From: Paucibacter sp. B2R-40
Lineage (GTDB): Bacteria; Pseudomonadota; Gammaproteobacteria; Burkholderiales; Burkholderiaceae_C
Direction: 5' to 3'
Length of the DNA stretch: 64,000 bases
NCBI RefSeq assembly: GCF_025717555.1
Contig: NZ_JAJIRP010000007.1
Span: 62,001 to 126,000, forward strand
Shown here: positions 8,694 through 15,935 of the stretch, one piece after another
Numbering within the stretch: position 1 is the stretch's first letter
Layout of the letters: the number at the start of each line of letters is the position of its first letter
Translations under genes and position numbers: made by a program
The notes under the pieces: model-generated
The model's database searches: none
Told to the model about the DNA's origin: nothing
What the model saw: the letters and a program-made list of their open reading frames with translations, nothing else

Positions 8694-9578
8694 ATGAAGT
8701 TCATGATCAAAACTATCGTCGCTGCGTCGCTGATGGCGGCTGGCGTTTCCAGCTTTGCAGCTGGTTCTGTTGCTGGCGCTATCGGCGCTGGCGACGTGCT
8801 CTTCTCCGATGACAGCGCCGAGCGCTTCATCGATATGAATGGCAACGGTAAGCTGGATTTGGGCGATAAGTTGCGCGGCATCTTTTCGATCGGCAATACG
8901 GCTCCGCCAAACGTGCCTCTGGGTGCAGGTACCGGTTACAACGAGTTGACCGGTATTTTCCAGACTGTCGTGACAGGCAAGGTTTTTGTTGGTGTTGTAT
9001 CTGGCATTGCTCGCTACGACTACACCTTTGCTGCTGATGCTGCTTTCGCGGCTGAATTCGGTCAAGCCGCTGGCACGGTGGGCATGTTCTTCGAAGACAG
9101 CGCGCAGAATTTTGCTCGCCAGGCCTGCGGTGGCGCGAACGACTTTGCGGCTTGCGAGGCTACCGCCACGGGTGGTAATTTGTGGGCCTCTTTTGGGATT
9201 GCTGGCGGACTCTGGAAGGCTGCATCTGCTGCTGAAACTCCCGGTGTTGGCGCGCTTTTGCCTTTGACTACGCCGCTGGGTACTTTTGGTGTTGGTTTGG
9301 ACTTCATCACCAACAACACGGGCTACCAATGGAACAAGGTTGATTGCGCTGATCCAACGGATCTGTTTGCGCCAACAGTGAAGGTCGACTTTTGCGGTCA
9401 AGGTGGTATTTTGGCTTCGGGTCGCTTGCGCGCCGGCCAACTGACACCTACGCCTTACGACGTTTTCGACAATCTGGACTTCTCTGCAAACCGGGTTCCT
9501 GAGCCAAGCTCGGTCGCGTTGGTTGGTTTGGCTTTGTTGGGCCTCGGTGCCGCAAGCCGCCGCAAGCTGAGCAAGTAA
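8694..9578 (+). CDS. PEP-CTERM sorting-domain protein with an EF-hand-like loop (probable XrtA substrate)
   Basis: Secreted 294-residue protein. It has an N-terminal signal peptide (MKFMIKTIVAASLMAAGVSS, cleavage near SFA-AG) and a textbook PEP-CTERM tail: RVPEPSS (from residue 267), a hydrophobic helix and the terminal basic cluster ASRRKLSK. Residues 47-58, D-M-N-G-N-G-K-L-D-L-G-D, have Asp/Asn at positions 1, 3, 5, 9 and 12 of an EF-hand/dockerin-like calcium loop. Four Cys in two close pairs (QACGG...AACEA; VDCAD...DFCGQ) may form disulfides. The ATG at 8694 follows AAAAAGGAA; an earlier in-frame start at 8625 would lie upstream of the expected transcription start. It is driven by the sigma-54 promoter and closed by a strong terminator, so it is a single-gene transcript. 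By family analogy it is cleaved by XrtA and glycosylated or anchored for surface or floc-matrix use. Confidence 0.93.
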   Translation: MKFMIKTIVAASLMAAGVSSFAAGSVAGAIGAGDVLFSDDSAERFIDMNGNGKLDLGDKLRGIFSIGNTAPPNVPLGAGTGYNELTGIFQTVVTGKVFVGVVSGIARYDYTFAADAAFAAEFGQAAGTVGMFFEDSAQNFARQACGGANDFAACEATATGGNLWASFGIAGGLWKAASAAETPGVGALLPLTTPLGTFGVGLDFITNNTGYQWNKVDCADPTDLFAPTVKVDFCGQGGILASGRLRAGQLTPTPYDVFDNLDFSANRVPEPSSVALVGLALLGLGAASRRKLSK

Positions 9579-9592
9579 TTGTTTTTGCATAT

Positions 9593-9610
9593 CGTGCTCA
9601 CTTGAGCACG
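9593..9610. other. short perfect inverted repeat just before the terminator
   Basis: CGTGCTCA-CT-TGAGCACG lies 15 bases after the PEP-CTERM stop and two bases before the terminator hairpin. It could protect the 3' end of the mRNA or act as an operator; nothing decides between these. Confidence 0.5.
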
Positions 9611-9612
9611 TC

Positions 9613-9643
9613 AAAAAACGCCGCAATTTGCGGCGTTTTTTTT
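9613..9643 (+). terminator. Rho-independent terminator after the PEP-CTERM gene
   Basis: A-tract, GC-rich stem ACGCCGCA/TGCGGCGT with a three-base loop, then eight T. The flanking A- and T-runs make it usable in both directions. The remaining ~250 bases up to the next gene at 9899 hold no other element I can support. Confidence 0.92.
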
Positions 9644-9898
9644 CGTCTGTCTTGAATGCGAGCTTGGCGGTGCCTTGTCTAATGTATTTACTGCTTTGCC
9701 GCGCCAGTCCAGAATGCGCTCGCGAGTATGTCTTTCGTGCCGGGTCGCGGGCATAGAGACGTTTTTTTCGGGAAGGGGGCTTGATTCAGGCAATTTATGG
9801 GATAAGGCAGTACGTCTCCTCTAAATTGGCTGAATCGATAAATCCCGCTATGGCATGATCGAAACTTGCGATATTTCAGCTTGAACAGGAGTGTTTCC

Positions 9899-10768
9899 TT
9901 GGAAGCAAAACAAGCAGTTTTCCAATATGACCGAGCTTTTTCTAGAAACATAGGCTGGGTCACGGCAAAAGAGCAAGAAAAGCTACGTGGTGCTCGGGTG
10001 GCGATCGCCGGTTTGGGTGGTGTGGGCGGAGCCCACCTGCTAACTTTGGCGCGACTTGGTGTAGGTAATTTCAATATCGCCGACTTTGACGATTTCGAGG
10101 TTCACAACTTCAATCGACAAGTTGGCGCATTCATGTCCACGGTAGGTCGCCCTAAAGCCGAGGTCTTGCGCGAGCAGGCGTTGGGTATCAACCCCGAGGC
10201 CGATGTTCGTGCGTTTGGAGAGGGTGTAACGGCCGCAAATCTCGATGACTTCCTGCGCGATGTGGACGTCTATGTCGACGGCATCGATTTTTTTGCAATC
10301 GAGGCGCGGCGCATGCTGTTTCGGGCGTGTCATGAGCGTGGCATTCCTGCGTTGACCGCTGCGCCCTTGGGTATGGGTGTGTCTTTTCTTTACTTTCGCC
10401 CAGATGGTATGAGTTTTGAGCAGTATTTCCGCATTGAAGGGCGTAGCCAGCAGGAGCAATATGCGCGCTTCATTGCGGGACTTTCGCCAGCCGCCTTGCA
10501 CCGCGGCTATTTGGTCGCGCCGGACGCGGTGAATTTCAAAGAGAAGCGCGGGCCATCCACCATGATGTCTTGCGATTTGTGTGCTGGTGTTATGGGCACT
10601 TCGGTATTGAAAGTGTTGCTTAAGCGCGGCCCAATTCGCGCAGCACCCTGGGCAATGCAGTTCGACGCCTACAAACAAAAGCTCAGCTTCACTTGGCGCC
10701 CGTTTGGCAATGCCAACCCGCTGCAAAAACTGCTACTCGCTTTGATTAGACCGATGTTGAAGGGTTGA
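9899..10768 (+). CDS. ThiF/E1-like adenylyltransferase
   Basis: Rossmann-fold member of the ThiF/MoeB/HesA superfamily. The nucleotide loop is VAIAGLGGVGG (about residues 34-44), followed by IADFDDFEVHNFNRQ, the usual D...N..RQ ATP/Mg contacts, and by GRPKAEVL. A single C225-DL-C228 pair near the C-terminus resembles half of the usual zinc site. The TTG at 9899 is chosen because AGGAG lies seven bases upstream; an in-frame TTG at 9866 would include that site. The 289-residue protein has no rhodanese or sulfur-carrier partner nearby, so it is unlikely to serve thiamine or Moco synthesis. E1-like and nitroreductase domains are known to occur fused (Rv1355c/MoeY type, from memory); here they are separate genes in one locus. 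The substrate is unknown. Confidence 0.82.
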   Translation: MEAKQAVFQYDRAFSRNIGWVTAKEQEKLRGARVAIAGLGGVGGAHLLTLARLGVGNFNIADFDDFEVHNFNRQVGAFMSTVGRPKAEVLREQALGINPEADVRAFGEGVTAANLDDFLRDVDVYVDGIDFFAIEARRMLFRACHERGIPALTAAPLGMGVSFLYFRPDGMSFEQYFRIEGRSQQEQYARFIAGLSPAALHRGYLVAPDAVNFKEKRGPSTMMSCDLCAGVMGTSVLKVLLKRGPIRAAPWAMQFDAYKQKLSFTWRPFGNANPLQKLLLALIRPMLKG

Positions 10769-10995
10769 ATGAGTAGTCTCAGGCTCGTGGATTGGCTTTG
10801 GCAGCCTGTGATTGAGTTGGCAAATATTCCCTTCTCCCCTCCATTTCATGGCTGTCCCCCTCAATTGGGGCGGCTAAAGTGCCGATGCTTTGTGGCATGA
10901 TCCAGCCGCGCTTGATGGGGTGGCCGATGACGTTTTCCACCTGCACATGGTACTTGTCCAAAGCGCCAGAATTCATTGACATTTGAGGAGTTGCC
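10769..10995. other. intergenic region before the EPS export operon
   Basis: It contains no gene I can support. A 40-codon reading frame starting at 10768 has no ribosome-binding site or recognisable sequence. Neither a convincing -35/-10 nor a GG-N10-GC pair is visible, though the downstream operon must start around here. Confidence 0.5.
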
Positions 10996-11631
10996 TTGAA
11001 CAAGAGCATTTGTTTTTTCTCGCGGCAGTTGGGCCTTGCGCTGTGCGCGGTGGCCGTTGTGGTGCTTCAAGGTTGTGCCAGTGGTTCGGGGCGCTTCCCG
11101 CCAGCACCCGTGACCGCTGCAGCCCAAGACTACAGTTACATCGTCGGCGCTGGCGACAATATCAACATCATTGTTTGGCGCAATCCAGAATTGTCGATGT
11201 CCGTGCCGGTGCGGCCGGATGGCAAGATTGCCACGCCGTTGATCGACGAGTTGCTGGCGCAGGGCAAGAATCCGATCGAACTTGCTCGTGAGATCGAGAA
11301 GCAACTCGGCAAATATGTGCGAGACCCCGTGGTAACAGTGATCGTGACCGGCTTTGTTGGTCCTTACAGTGAGCAAATTCGTGTCATCGGCGAAGCTGCT
11401 AGACCTCAGGCCTTGCCTTACAAAATGAATATGTCCGTCTTGGATGTGATGATCGCAGTTGGTGGATTGACGGATTTTGCTGCCGGCAATGACGCCACGA
11501 TTTTGCGCTCTTCCGACGGTGGCAAACAGTACACCGTGCGTTTGCGGGACTTGATCAAGCGCGGCGATGTATCCGCCAATGTCGAGATGCGACCGGGCGA
11601 CGTGTTGATCATTCCGCAGAGTTTTTTCTGA
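10996..11631 (+). CDS. XrtA-system polysaccharide export lipoprotein (Wza/OPX family)
   Basis: Outer-membrane polysaccharide export protein of the short type (211 residues). TTG start with GAGGAG five bases before it. The signal peptide ends in lipobox LQGC with Cys27. Then come the poly_export (PES) domain (YIVGAGDNINIIVWRNPELS...VRPDGKIATPLIDEL) and a SLBB-like beta-grasp (IRVIGEAARPQALPYKMN), ending RPGDVLIIPQSFF. It would connect to the chain-length/kinase pair downstream and carry the polymer across the periplasm and outer membrane. It is the first gene of the long plus-strand EPS operon; a strong hairpin separates it from the next gene. Confidence 0.93.
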   Translation: MNKSICFFSRQLGLALCAVAVVVLQGCASGSGRFPPAPVTAAAQDYSYIVGAGDNINIIVWRNPELSMSVPVRPDGKIATPLIDELLAQGKNPIELAREIEKQLGKYVRDPVVTVIVTGFVGPYSEQIRVIGEAARPQALPYKMNMSVLDVMIAVGGLTDFAAGNDATILRSSDGGKQYTVRLRDLIKRGDVSANVEMRPGDVLIIPQSFF

Positions 11632-11641
11632 CACCACCTTC

Positions 11642-11684
11642 TTTTCTTGGCTGCATTGCTTTTGGAGCAATGCAGCCAAGAAAA
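11642..11684 (+). other. 19-bp perfect hairpin between export and chain-length genes
   Basis: TTTTCTTGGCTGCATTGCT pairs with AGCAATGCAGCCAAGAAAA around a five-base loop (TTTGG). No T-run follows, so it is not a classical intrinsic terminator. It starts ten bases after the export gene stop and 65 bases before the next start. It may set the relative mRNA amounts of the two genes or be a processing site. Confidence 0.75.
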
Positions 11685-11748
11685 CTGCATATTGGGTAGT
11701 GGATCGCTCTAGTGACCGCCTCCCTCAACCTTTAGAGAACACCCGCAG

Positions 11749-13329
11749 ATGGATTTACTGATTGCCCAGGCGCTTGCCATTGCGAAACGAAGTTGGAAGT
11801 ACCGGTGGCCCGGTTTGGCGGTTGCTTGGTTGGTCGGCATCATTGGCTCGGTCGTGGTGGTGGTTTTGCCCGACCGGTATGAAGCCAGTGCACGTATCTT
11901 TGTGGACACCCAATCGATCCTGAAGCCTTTGATGGCGGGCTTGGCAATTCAGCCTAACATCGAGCAGCAGGTGACGATGCTCAGTCGGACCTTGATCAGC
12001 CGGCCTAACGTGGAAAAGTTAGTGCGCATGGCCGACTTGGATTTGAAGAATCAGTCCAAGGCGCAGCAGGAAGAACTGATCGAGACGGTGACCAAGAATC
12101 TATCGATTCAAAGCACGGCTCGGGACAATCTCTACACTTTGGCCTACCGAGACTCGGACAAAGAAAGTGCCAAGCGAGTGGTGCAGTCTTTTGTGTCGAT
12201 TTTCGTGGAATCAAGTTTGGGTTCCAGCCGGAAGGATACGGCAACGGCGGCGACCTTCATCAATGAGCAAATCAAGAACTATGAAAGCAAGCTTGAAGAG
12301 GCTGAAGGGCGTTTGAAAGAGTTCCGCCTGCGCAATCTGCAGACCATGAATGCGGACGGCAAAGATTCGGCCTCGCGCTTGCGGGAGATGAGCGTCGAAT
12401 TGGATCGGGCGCGGCTTGAATACCGAGAGGCTGTCAATGGGCGAGACGCAGCAAAACTCCAATTGGACGCCGAGCGCAAGGGCGTTTCGAGTACCACGCA
12501 GGGCCTGCTGCAAGAGTCAGCGATGAACTTGTCTACACCTGAGTTGGATGCTCGCCTAGATGCACAGCGCCGCAATTTGGATGCTTTGCTGCAGCGCTAT
12601 ACAGAGCAGCATCCGGATGTGATCAGTGCCCGCAAATCAATCTCCGATATCGAGGATGAGAAGCGGCTGAAGCTGAAGGAATTGCGCAAGGCTGCGTTGG
12701 CTTCGCCGGCTTCTGTGGGTGGGGGGAACGGCAGCATTGCTGCTCAGGAGATGAGTCGTCTGTTGGCCTCGGCGGAGGTCCAGGTGGCGACTTTGAAGGC
12801 ACGGGTCGATGAGTATTCTGCACGTTACGGCCAAGCTCTGGCCGGGGTTCGGACTGCGCCCCAACTTGATGCCGAGGCCGCACAACTCAACCGTGATTAC
12901 GCCATCCACAAAAAGAATTACGAGGACCTGGTGTCTCGGCGGGAGTCGGCTTCGATGTCCGGCGAGCTTGACTTAGCTTCTGGAGTCGCGGACTTCCGAT
13001 TGATTGATCCCCCGCGTGTGTCGCCGAAACCTGTTGCGCCGAACCGTTTGTTGCTGTTGGCCGGTGTGATGGTGGCGGCTTTGTTGGCGGGCACCGCGAC
13101 TTCTTTCTTGGTCAGTTTGCTGCGGCCGGTGTTTCACGATGCGCTGGAATTGCGCTCACGTATTGACTTGCCAATTCTTGGCGTGGTGTCGCGTTTGGTC
13201 ACGGATGCGGACTTGAAGCGCCAACGTAAGGATTTGATTCGCTTTGGGGCTGCCAGCGGAAGTTTGATCGGTCTGTTTGTGTTGGGCCTGTCCATATTGG
13301 CTTTTTTGATGACAAGGCAGGTGGCCTGA
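11749..13329 (+). CDS. XrtA-system polysaccharide chain-length determinant (Wzz/PCP family)
   Basis: Inner-membrane polysaccharide co-polymerase of 526 residues. The N-terminal transmembrane segment (WPGLAVAWLVGIIGSVVVVV) is followed by a large periplasmic coiled-coil domain (ARIFVDTQSILKPLMAGLAI; helices rich in E/K/R/L, ~170-400). The second transmembrane segment comes after the Pro-rich motif (DPPRVSPKPVAPNRLLLLAG), and a third hydrophobic stretch lies at the C-terminus (GLFVLGLSILAFLM). The kinase domain is absent and is supplied by the next gene, one base downstream. It controls polymer length together with that autokinase and the export lipoprotein. The ribosome-binding site is weak, so translation may depend on the upstream hairpin context. 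Confidence 0.93.
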   Translation: MDLLIAQALAIAKRSWKYRWPGLAVAWLVGIIGSVVVVVLPDRYEASARIFVDTQSILKPLMAGLAIQPNIEQQVTMLSRTLISRPNVEKLVRMADLDLKNQSKAQQEELIETVTKNLSIQSTARDNLYTLAYRDSDKESAKRVVQSFVSIFVESSLGSSRKDTATAATFINEQIKNYESKLEEAEGRLKEFRLRNLQTMNADGKDSASRLREMSVELDRARLEYREAVNGRDAAKLQLDAERKGVSSTTQGLLQESAMNLSTPELDARLDAQRRNLDALLQRYTEQHPDVISARKSISDIEDEKRLKLKELRKAALASPASVGGGNGSIAAQEMSRLLASAEVQVATLKARVDEYSARYGQALAGVRTAPQLDAEAAQLNRDYAIHKKNYEDLVSRRESASMSGELDLASGVADFRLIDPPRVSPKPVAPNRLLLLAGVMVAALLAGTATSFLVSLLRPVFHDALELRSRIDLPILGVVSRLVTDADLKRQRKDLIRFGAASGSLIGLFVLGLSILAFLMTRQVA

Positions 13330-13330
13330 T

Positions 13331-14317
13331 ATGACTAGCTTGATCGAACAAGCCGCGCGCAGGCTGGAGCAGTTGCGGCAAGCGGGTGCGGTGCTCCCCG
13401 AGGATTCAATCGGGTCAGTGGCTGCTGCAACTTCAATTGTGCAGATCGGGGACAAGACAATTCCTGCGGTCGAGGCAGCGCTCAACGCTGCCGACGCATC
13501 AGTGGCAGCCAAGCCAGCAGAGGCTGCTGAAACCCCTCAAGTTGTTTCCAAACGGGTGGAATTGGACTTGGATGCTTTGGCCGCGCAGGGATTCATTACG
13601 CCCAATGCAGAGCGCTCGCAGTTGGCCGACCAATATCGTGTGATCAAGCGGCCCTTGATCAAGAACGCGATGGGCAAGGGCGCAGCGTCGCTGAATCATG
13701 CCAACTTGATCATGGTGACCAGTGCTTTGGCAGGCGAGGGTAAGAGTTTCACTTCTTTGAATTTGGCTTTGAGTATTGCTGCCGAATTGGACAACACGGT
13801 CATGTTGGTGGACGCCGACGTCGCACGGCCTTCGATGTTGCGCATGTTGGGTTTACCGCAAGGTCCCGGTTTACTTGACGTGCTCGAGCAGAAATTTGAT
13901 ATGGCTGAGGTGATGCTTCGCACCAATGTCGACAAACTGACCTTGCTTCCCAGCGGTACGCCGCACCAGCGTGCGACGGAATTGCTGGCCAGTGACGCCA
14001 TGAGCAATCTCTTGGACGATATGGCCAAGCGCTATCCGGACCGGATCATTATTTTTGATTCGCCGCCCTTGTTGCTGACCACAGAGTCACGCGTGTTGGC
14101 CTCTCATATGGGGCAAATCGTTGTCGTTGTGCGGGCTGAGAGCACCTCTCAATCCGCCGTTCAACAGGCCCTGGCTACCATTGAGGCTTGTCCACTCAAA
14201 ATGATGGTGCTCAATCAAGCCAGTGGCAATGCCTCAGGCAGCTATGGTTATGGATACGGCTATGGCTATGGCTATGGCTACGGTGATGGGGACAGCGGTG
14301 AAGCTGCCAAGAGTTAG
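13331..14317 (+). CDS. XrtA-associated tyrosine autokinase (BY-kinase) with (Tyr-Gly)7 tail
   Basis: CpsD/CapB-type bacterial tyrosine kinase, 328 residues. Walker A is TSALAGEGKSFTSLN (Lys138), Walker A' MLVDADVARPS, and Walker B RIIIFDSPPLL. The first ~95 residues are a poorly conserved Ala-rich linker (VEAALNAADASVAAKPAEAA). The C-terminus holds seven alternating Tyr-Gly units (Tyr305 to Tyr317), the autophosphorylation cluster; such a perfectly regular cluster is striking. The gene begins one base after the chain-length gene, which supplies its membrane partner and activator. Its last ~30 bases overlap the probable start of the next gene in another frame. Confidence 0.94.
   Translation: MTSLIEQAARRLEQLRQAGAVLPEDSIGSVAAATSIVQIGDKTIPAVEAALNAADASVAAKPAEAAETPQVVSKRVELDLDALAAQGFITPNAERSQLADQYRVIKRPLIKNAMGKGAASLNHANLIMVTSALAGEGKSFTSLNLALSIAAELDNTVMLVDADVARPSMLRMLGLPQGPGLLDVLEQKFDMAEVMLRTNVDKLTLLPSGTPHQRATELLASDAMSNLLDDMAKRYPDRIIIFDSPPLLLTTESRVLASHMGQIVVVVRAESTSQSAVQQALATIEACPLKMMVLNQASGNASGSYGYGYGYGYGYGYGDGDSGEAAKS
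14241..14286 (+). repeat. hexanucleotide repeat (GGYTAY)n encoding the Tyr-Gly tail
   Basis: About seven tandem copies of a GGNTAY unit, several identical (ggctat). In the kinase frame it reads Tyr-Gly repeats; in the frame of the next gene it reads Met-Ala repeats. Pure repeat units can gain or lose copies by slippage without shifting frame. Confidence 0.85.
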
Positions 14318-15932
14318 GGCGCTTGATGTTGAGGACTTGGCTGGGCCGCCCGCTGTGAGCCATGCGGCCACAGTGCTATCTCACGTGGTGGTGGTGGCTT
14401 TGGCTTTGGGTTCAGGTACGAGCTTTGCTCAATTGAGCGGGCTGGGTATTGGGGCTGCTGGGACTGGTGGGACTATAGGTGCCGATTCGGGCGGAGCAAC
14501 TTCAAGCGCTGGCTTGCGGGTTCAACCGCGCATCAGCTTGACGCAGACCTGGACCGACAATCTAAGCCTCAATGACGCGGCCAAAGATGCTGCTTTGATC
14601 ACGGTGCTTGCGCCCGGCATCAGCGTCAGCAGCAGTGCAGGGCGTTTGCGCGGCAGTCTTGATTATTCTCTCAATGGGCTGCTCTATACCAAGACCGATC
14701 GGCCGAATAATGTGCAGCAGACCTTGGCGGCGAACGGCACGCTTGAATTGATAGAGCGACGTCTTTTTGTTGATGCACGCGCAAGCTACGGCCAGCAGCA
14801 ACAGTCTGCGTTTGGGCAACAGACCTCGACCGAGAACGCAATTCGAAACCCGAACAGCTCGGATGTTGCCAGCCTGACCGTTTCTCCGCGCCTGCTTGGA
14901 CGCATGGGCAATATTGCTACTTATCAATTGAACGGGAGTGTGACCGAGACAAAGGTCAAGGATTCCAGCACCGGGGACTCCCGAGTAACAAGTCTCTCTT
15001 TCAACACCCAAGGCTTGGCCACAGGCCCCTTGAATTGGACAGCGTCGGCGACGACGCAGAATTCCAACTTTGATGCGGGCAAAGAGAACACCCGCACATC
15101 CGCCACCGGCGGATTGACTTATCGGCCTGATATTGACTGGACGGTTTCCGGCAATGCCGGTATCGAGCGGAGCGACTTGCAGTCCGGATTTAGTCAAACC
15201 GCTGCGACGTACGGCTTGAACGCGCAGTGGACGCCCACGCCGCGAACCTCGTTGCAGGGCAACTACCAAAGCCATGACTACGGCGACAGCCACACGATCA
15301 GTTTCGACCACCGTTTCCAACGCTCGTCGATCCGTTTTTCAGACAACAGTAGCGTGTCGCAGGGTTTCAACTCGCGGAGCGGTGGTCAGCAAAGCAACTA
15401 CGATTTGTTTTACTTTCAGTTTGAAAGCCGAGAGCCGGATCCAATCAAGCGTGACTTGTTGGTCCGGCAGACCTTGCTGGAACTTGGTTTAAGCCCGGCT
15501 GCCCCTGCAAACTCTGGATTTGTGTCTTCGGCCCCTACTTTGCAGCGACGCCAAGAACTGTCGGGGTCCTGGCAGGGATTGCGTACGACGGTGACCACCA
15601 CGCTCTCACAAAGCCGCAGCAGTCGAATTGGCGAGCAAGTTCCGGGCTCGGGCGACCTATCGAATTCTTCATTGGTACGCGAACGCAATGCAAGTGCAAC
15701 TGTCGCCTACCGTTTGACGCCGACAAGCTCAACCAATTTGACCGTCACAGAACGCCAAATACGTGGCGACCTGTCAAGTCAATCCAGCACCTTGCGCACC
15801 ATCAACGCAAGTTGGAACGGGCGTTTGGGCGAACGTGGTTCAGTCATTGTCGGCGCGCGCTACTCCTTGTTTGAAGGTCAACTTCCGTATCGAGAGAATG
15901 CCGTTTTCGCAACCTTGGTTCACCAGTTCTAG
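14286..15932 (+). CDS. XrtA-system outer-membrane beta-barrel-like protein
   Basis: The exosortase-A-associated outer-membrane protein found next to the kinase and ATPase in these loci. A basic N-terminus, a hydrophobic stretch (LSHVVVVALALGSGTSFA) and AQ at the cleavage site give a signal peptide. The rest is rich in Ser/Thr/Asn/Gln with alternating polar and hydrophobic strands (GNAGIERSDLQSGF, VIVGARYSLF) and ends LVHQF, a terminal Phe typical of barrels. The start is uncertain: ATG at 14286 or GTG at 14298 (after GGGGAC) both lie inside the kinase gene; earlier Met codons fall in the repeat and are unlikely. About 549 residues. It is probably the outer-membrane exit or anchor for the polymer; the function is inferred from context. 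Confidence 0.85.
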   Translation: MGTAVKLPRVRALDVEDLAGPPAVSHAATVLSHVVVVALALGSGTSFAQLSGLGIGAAGTGGTIGADSGGATSSAGLRVQPRISLTQTWTDNLSLNDAAKDAALITVLAPGISVSSSAGRLRGSLDYSLNGLLYTKTDRPNNVQQTLAANGTLELIERRLFVDARASYGQQQQSAFGQQTSTENAIRNPNSSDVASLTVSPRLLGRMGNIATYQLNGSVTETKVKDSSTGDSRVTSLSFNTQGLATGPLNWTASATTQNSNFDAGKENTRTSATGGLTYRPDIDWTVSGNAGIERSDLQSGFSQTAATYGLNAQWTPTPRTSLQGNYQSHDYGDSHTISFDHRFQRSSIRFSDNSSVSQGFNSRSGGQQSNYDLFYFQFESREPDPIKRDLLVRQTLLELGLSPAAPANSGFVSSAPTLQRRQELSGSWQGLRTTVTTTLSQSRSSRIGEQVPGSGDLSNSSLVRERNASATVAYRLTPTSSTNLTVTERQIRGDLSSQSSTLRTINASWNGRLGERGSVIVGARYSLFEGQLPYRENAVFATLVHQF

Positions 15933-15935
15933 CCC

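Noticed and set aside
8586-9626. 346-codon minus-strand reading frame opposite the PEP-CTERM gene
   Set aside because: Composition shadow of the real gene; no recognisable domain and no ribosome-binding site, and it would run through the terminator.
9851-9870. TGGCATG...TTGCG before the ThiF-like gene, resembling a sigma-54 promoter
   Set aside because: GG and GC are 14 bases apart, not 10; sigma-54 promoters do not tolerate that spacing.
10768-10893. Short frame starting on the ThiF-gene stop (ATG at 10768)
   Set aside because: No ribosome-binding site apart from the overlap and no recognisable sequence; likely chance.
14223-14285. Upstream extension of the outer-membrane protein through Met-Ala repeats
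   Set aside because: It would put a repeat-derived leader in front of a normal signal peptide; the repeat is explained by the kinase Tyr-Gly tail.
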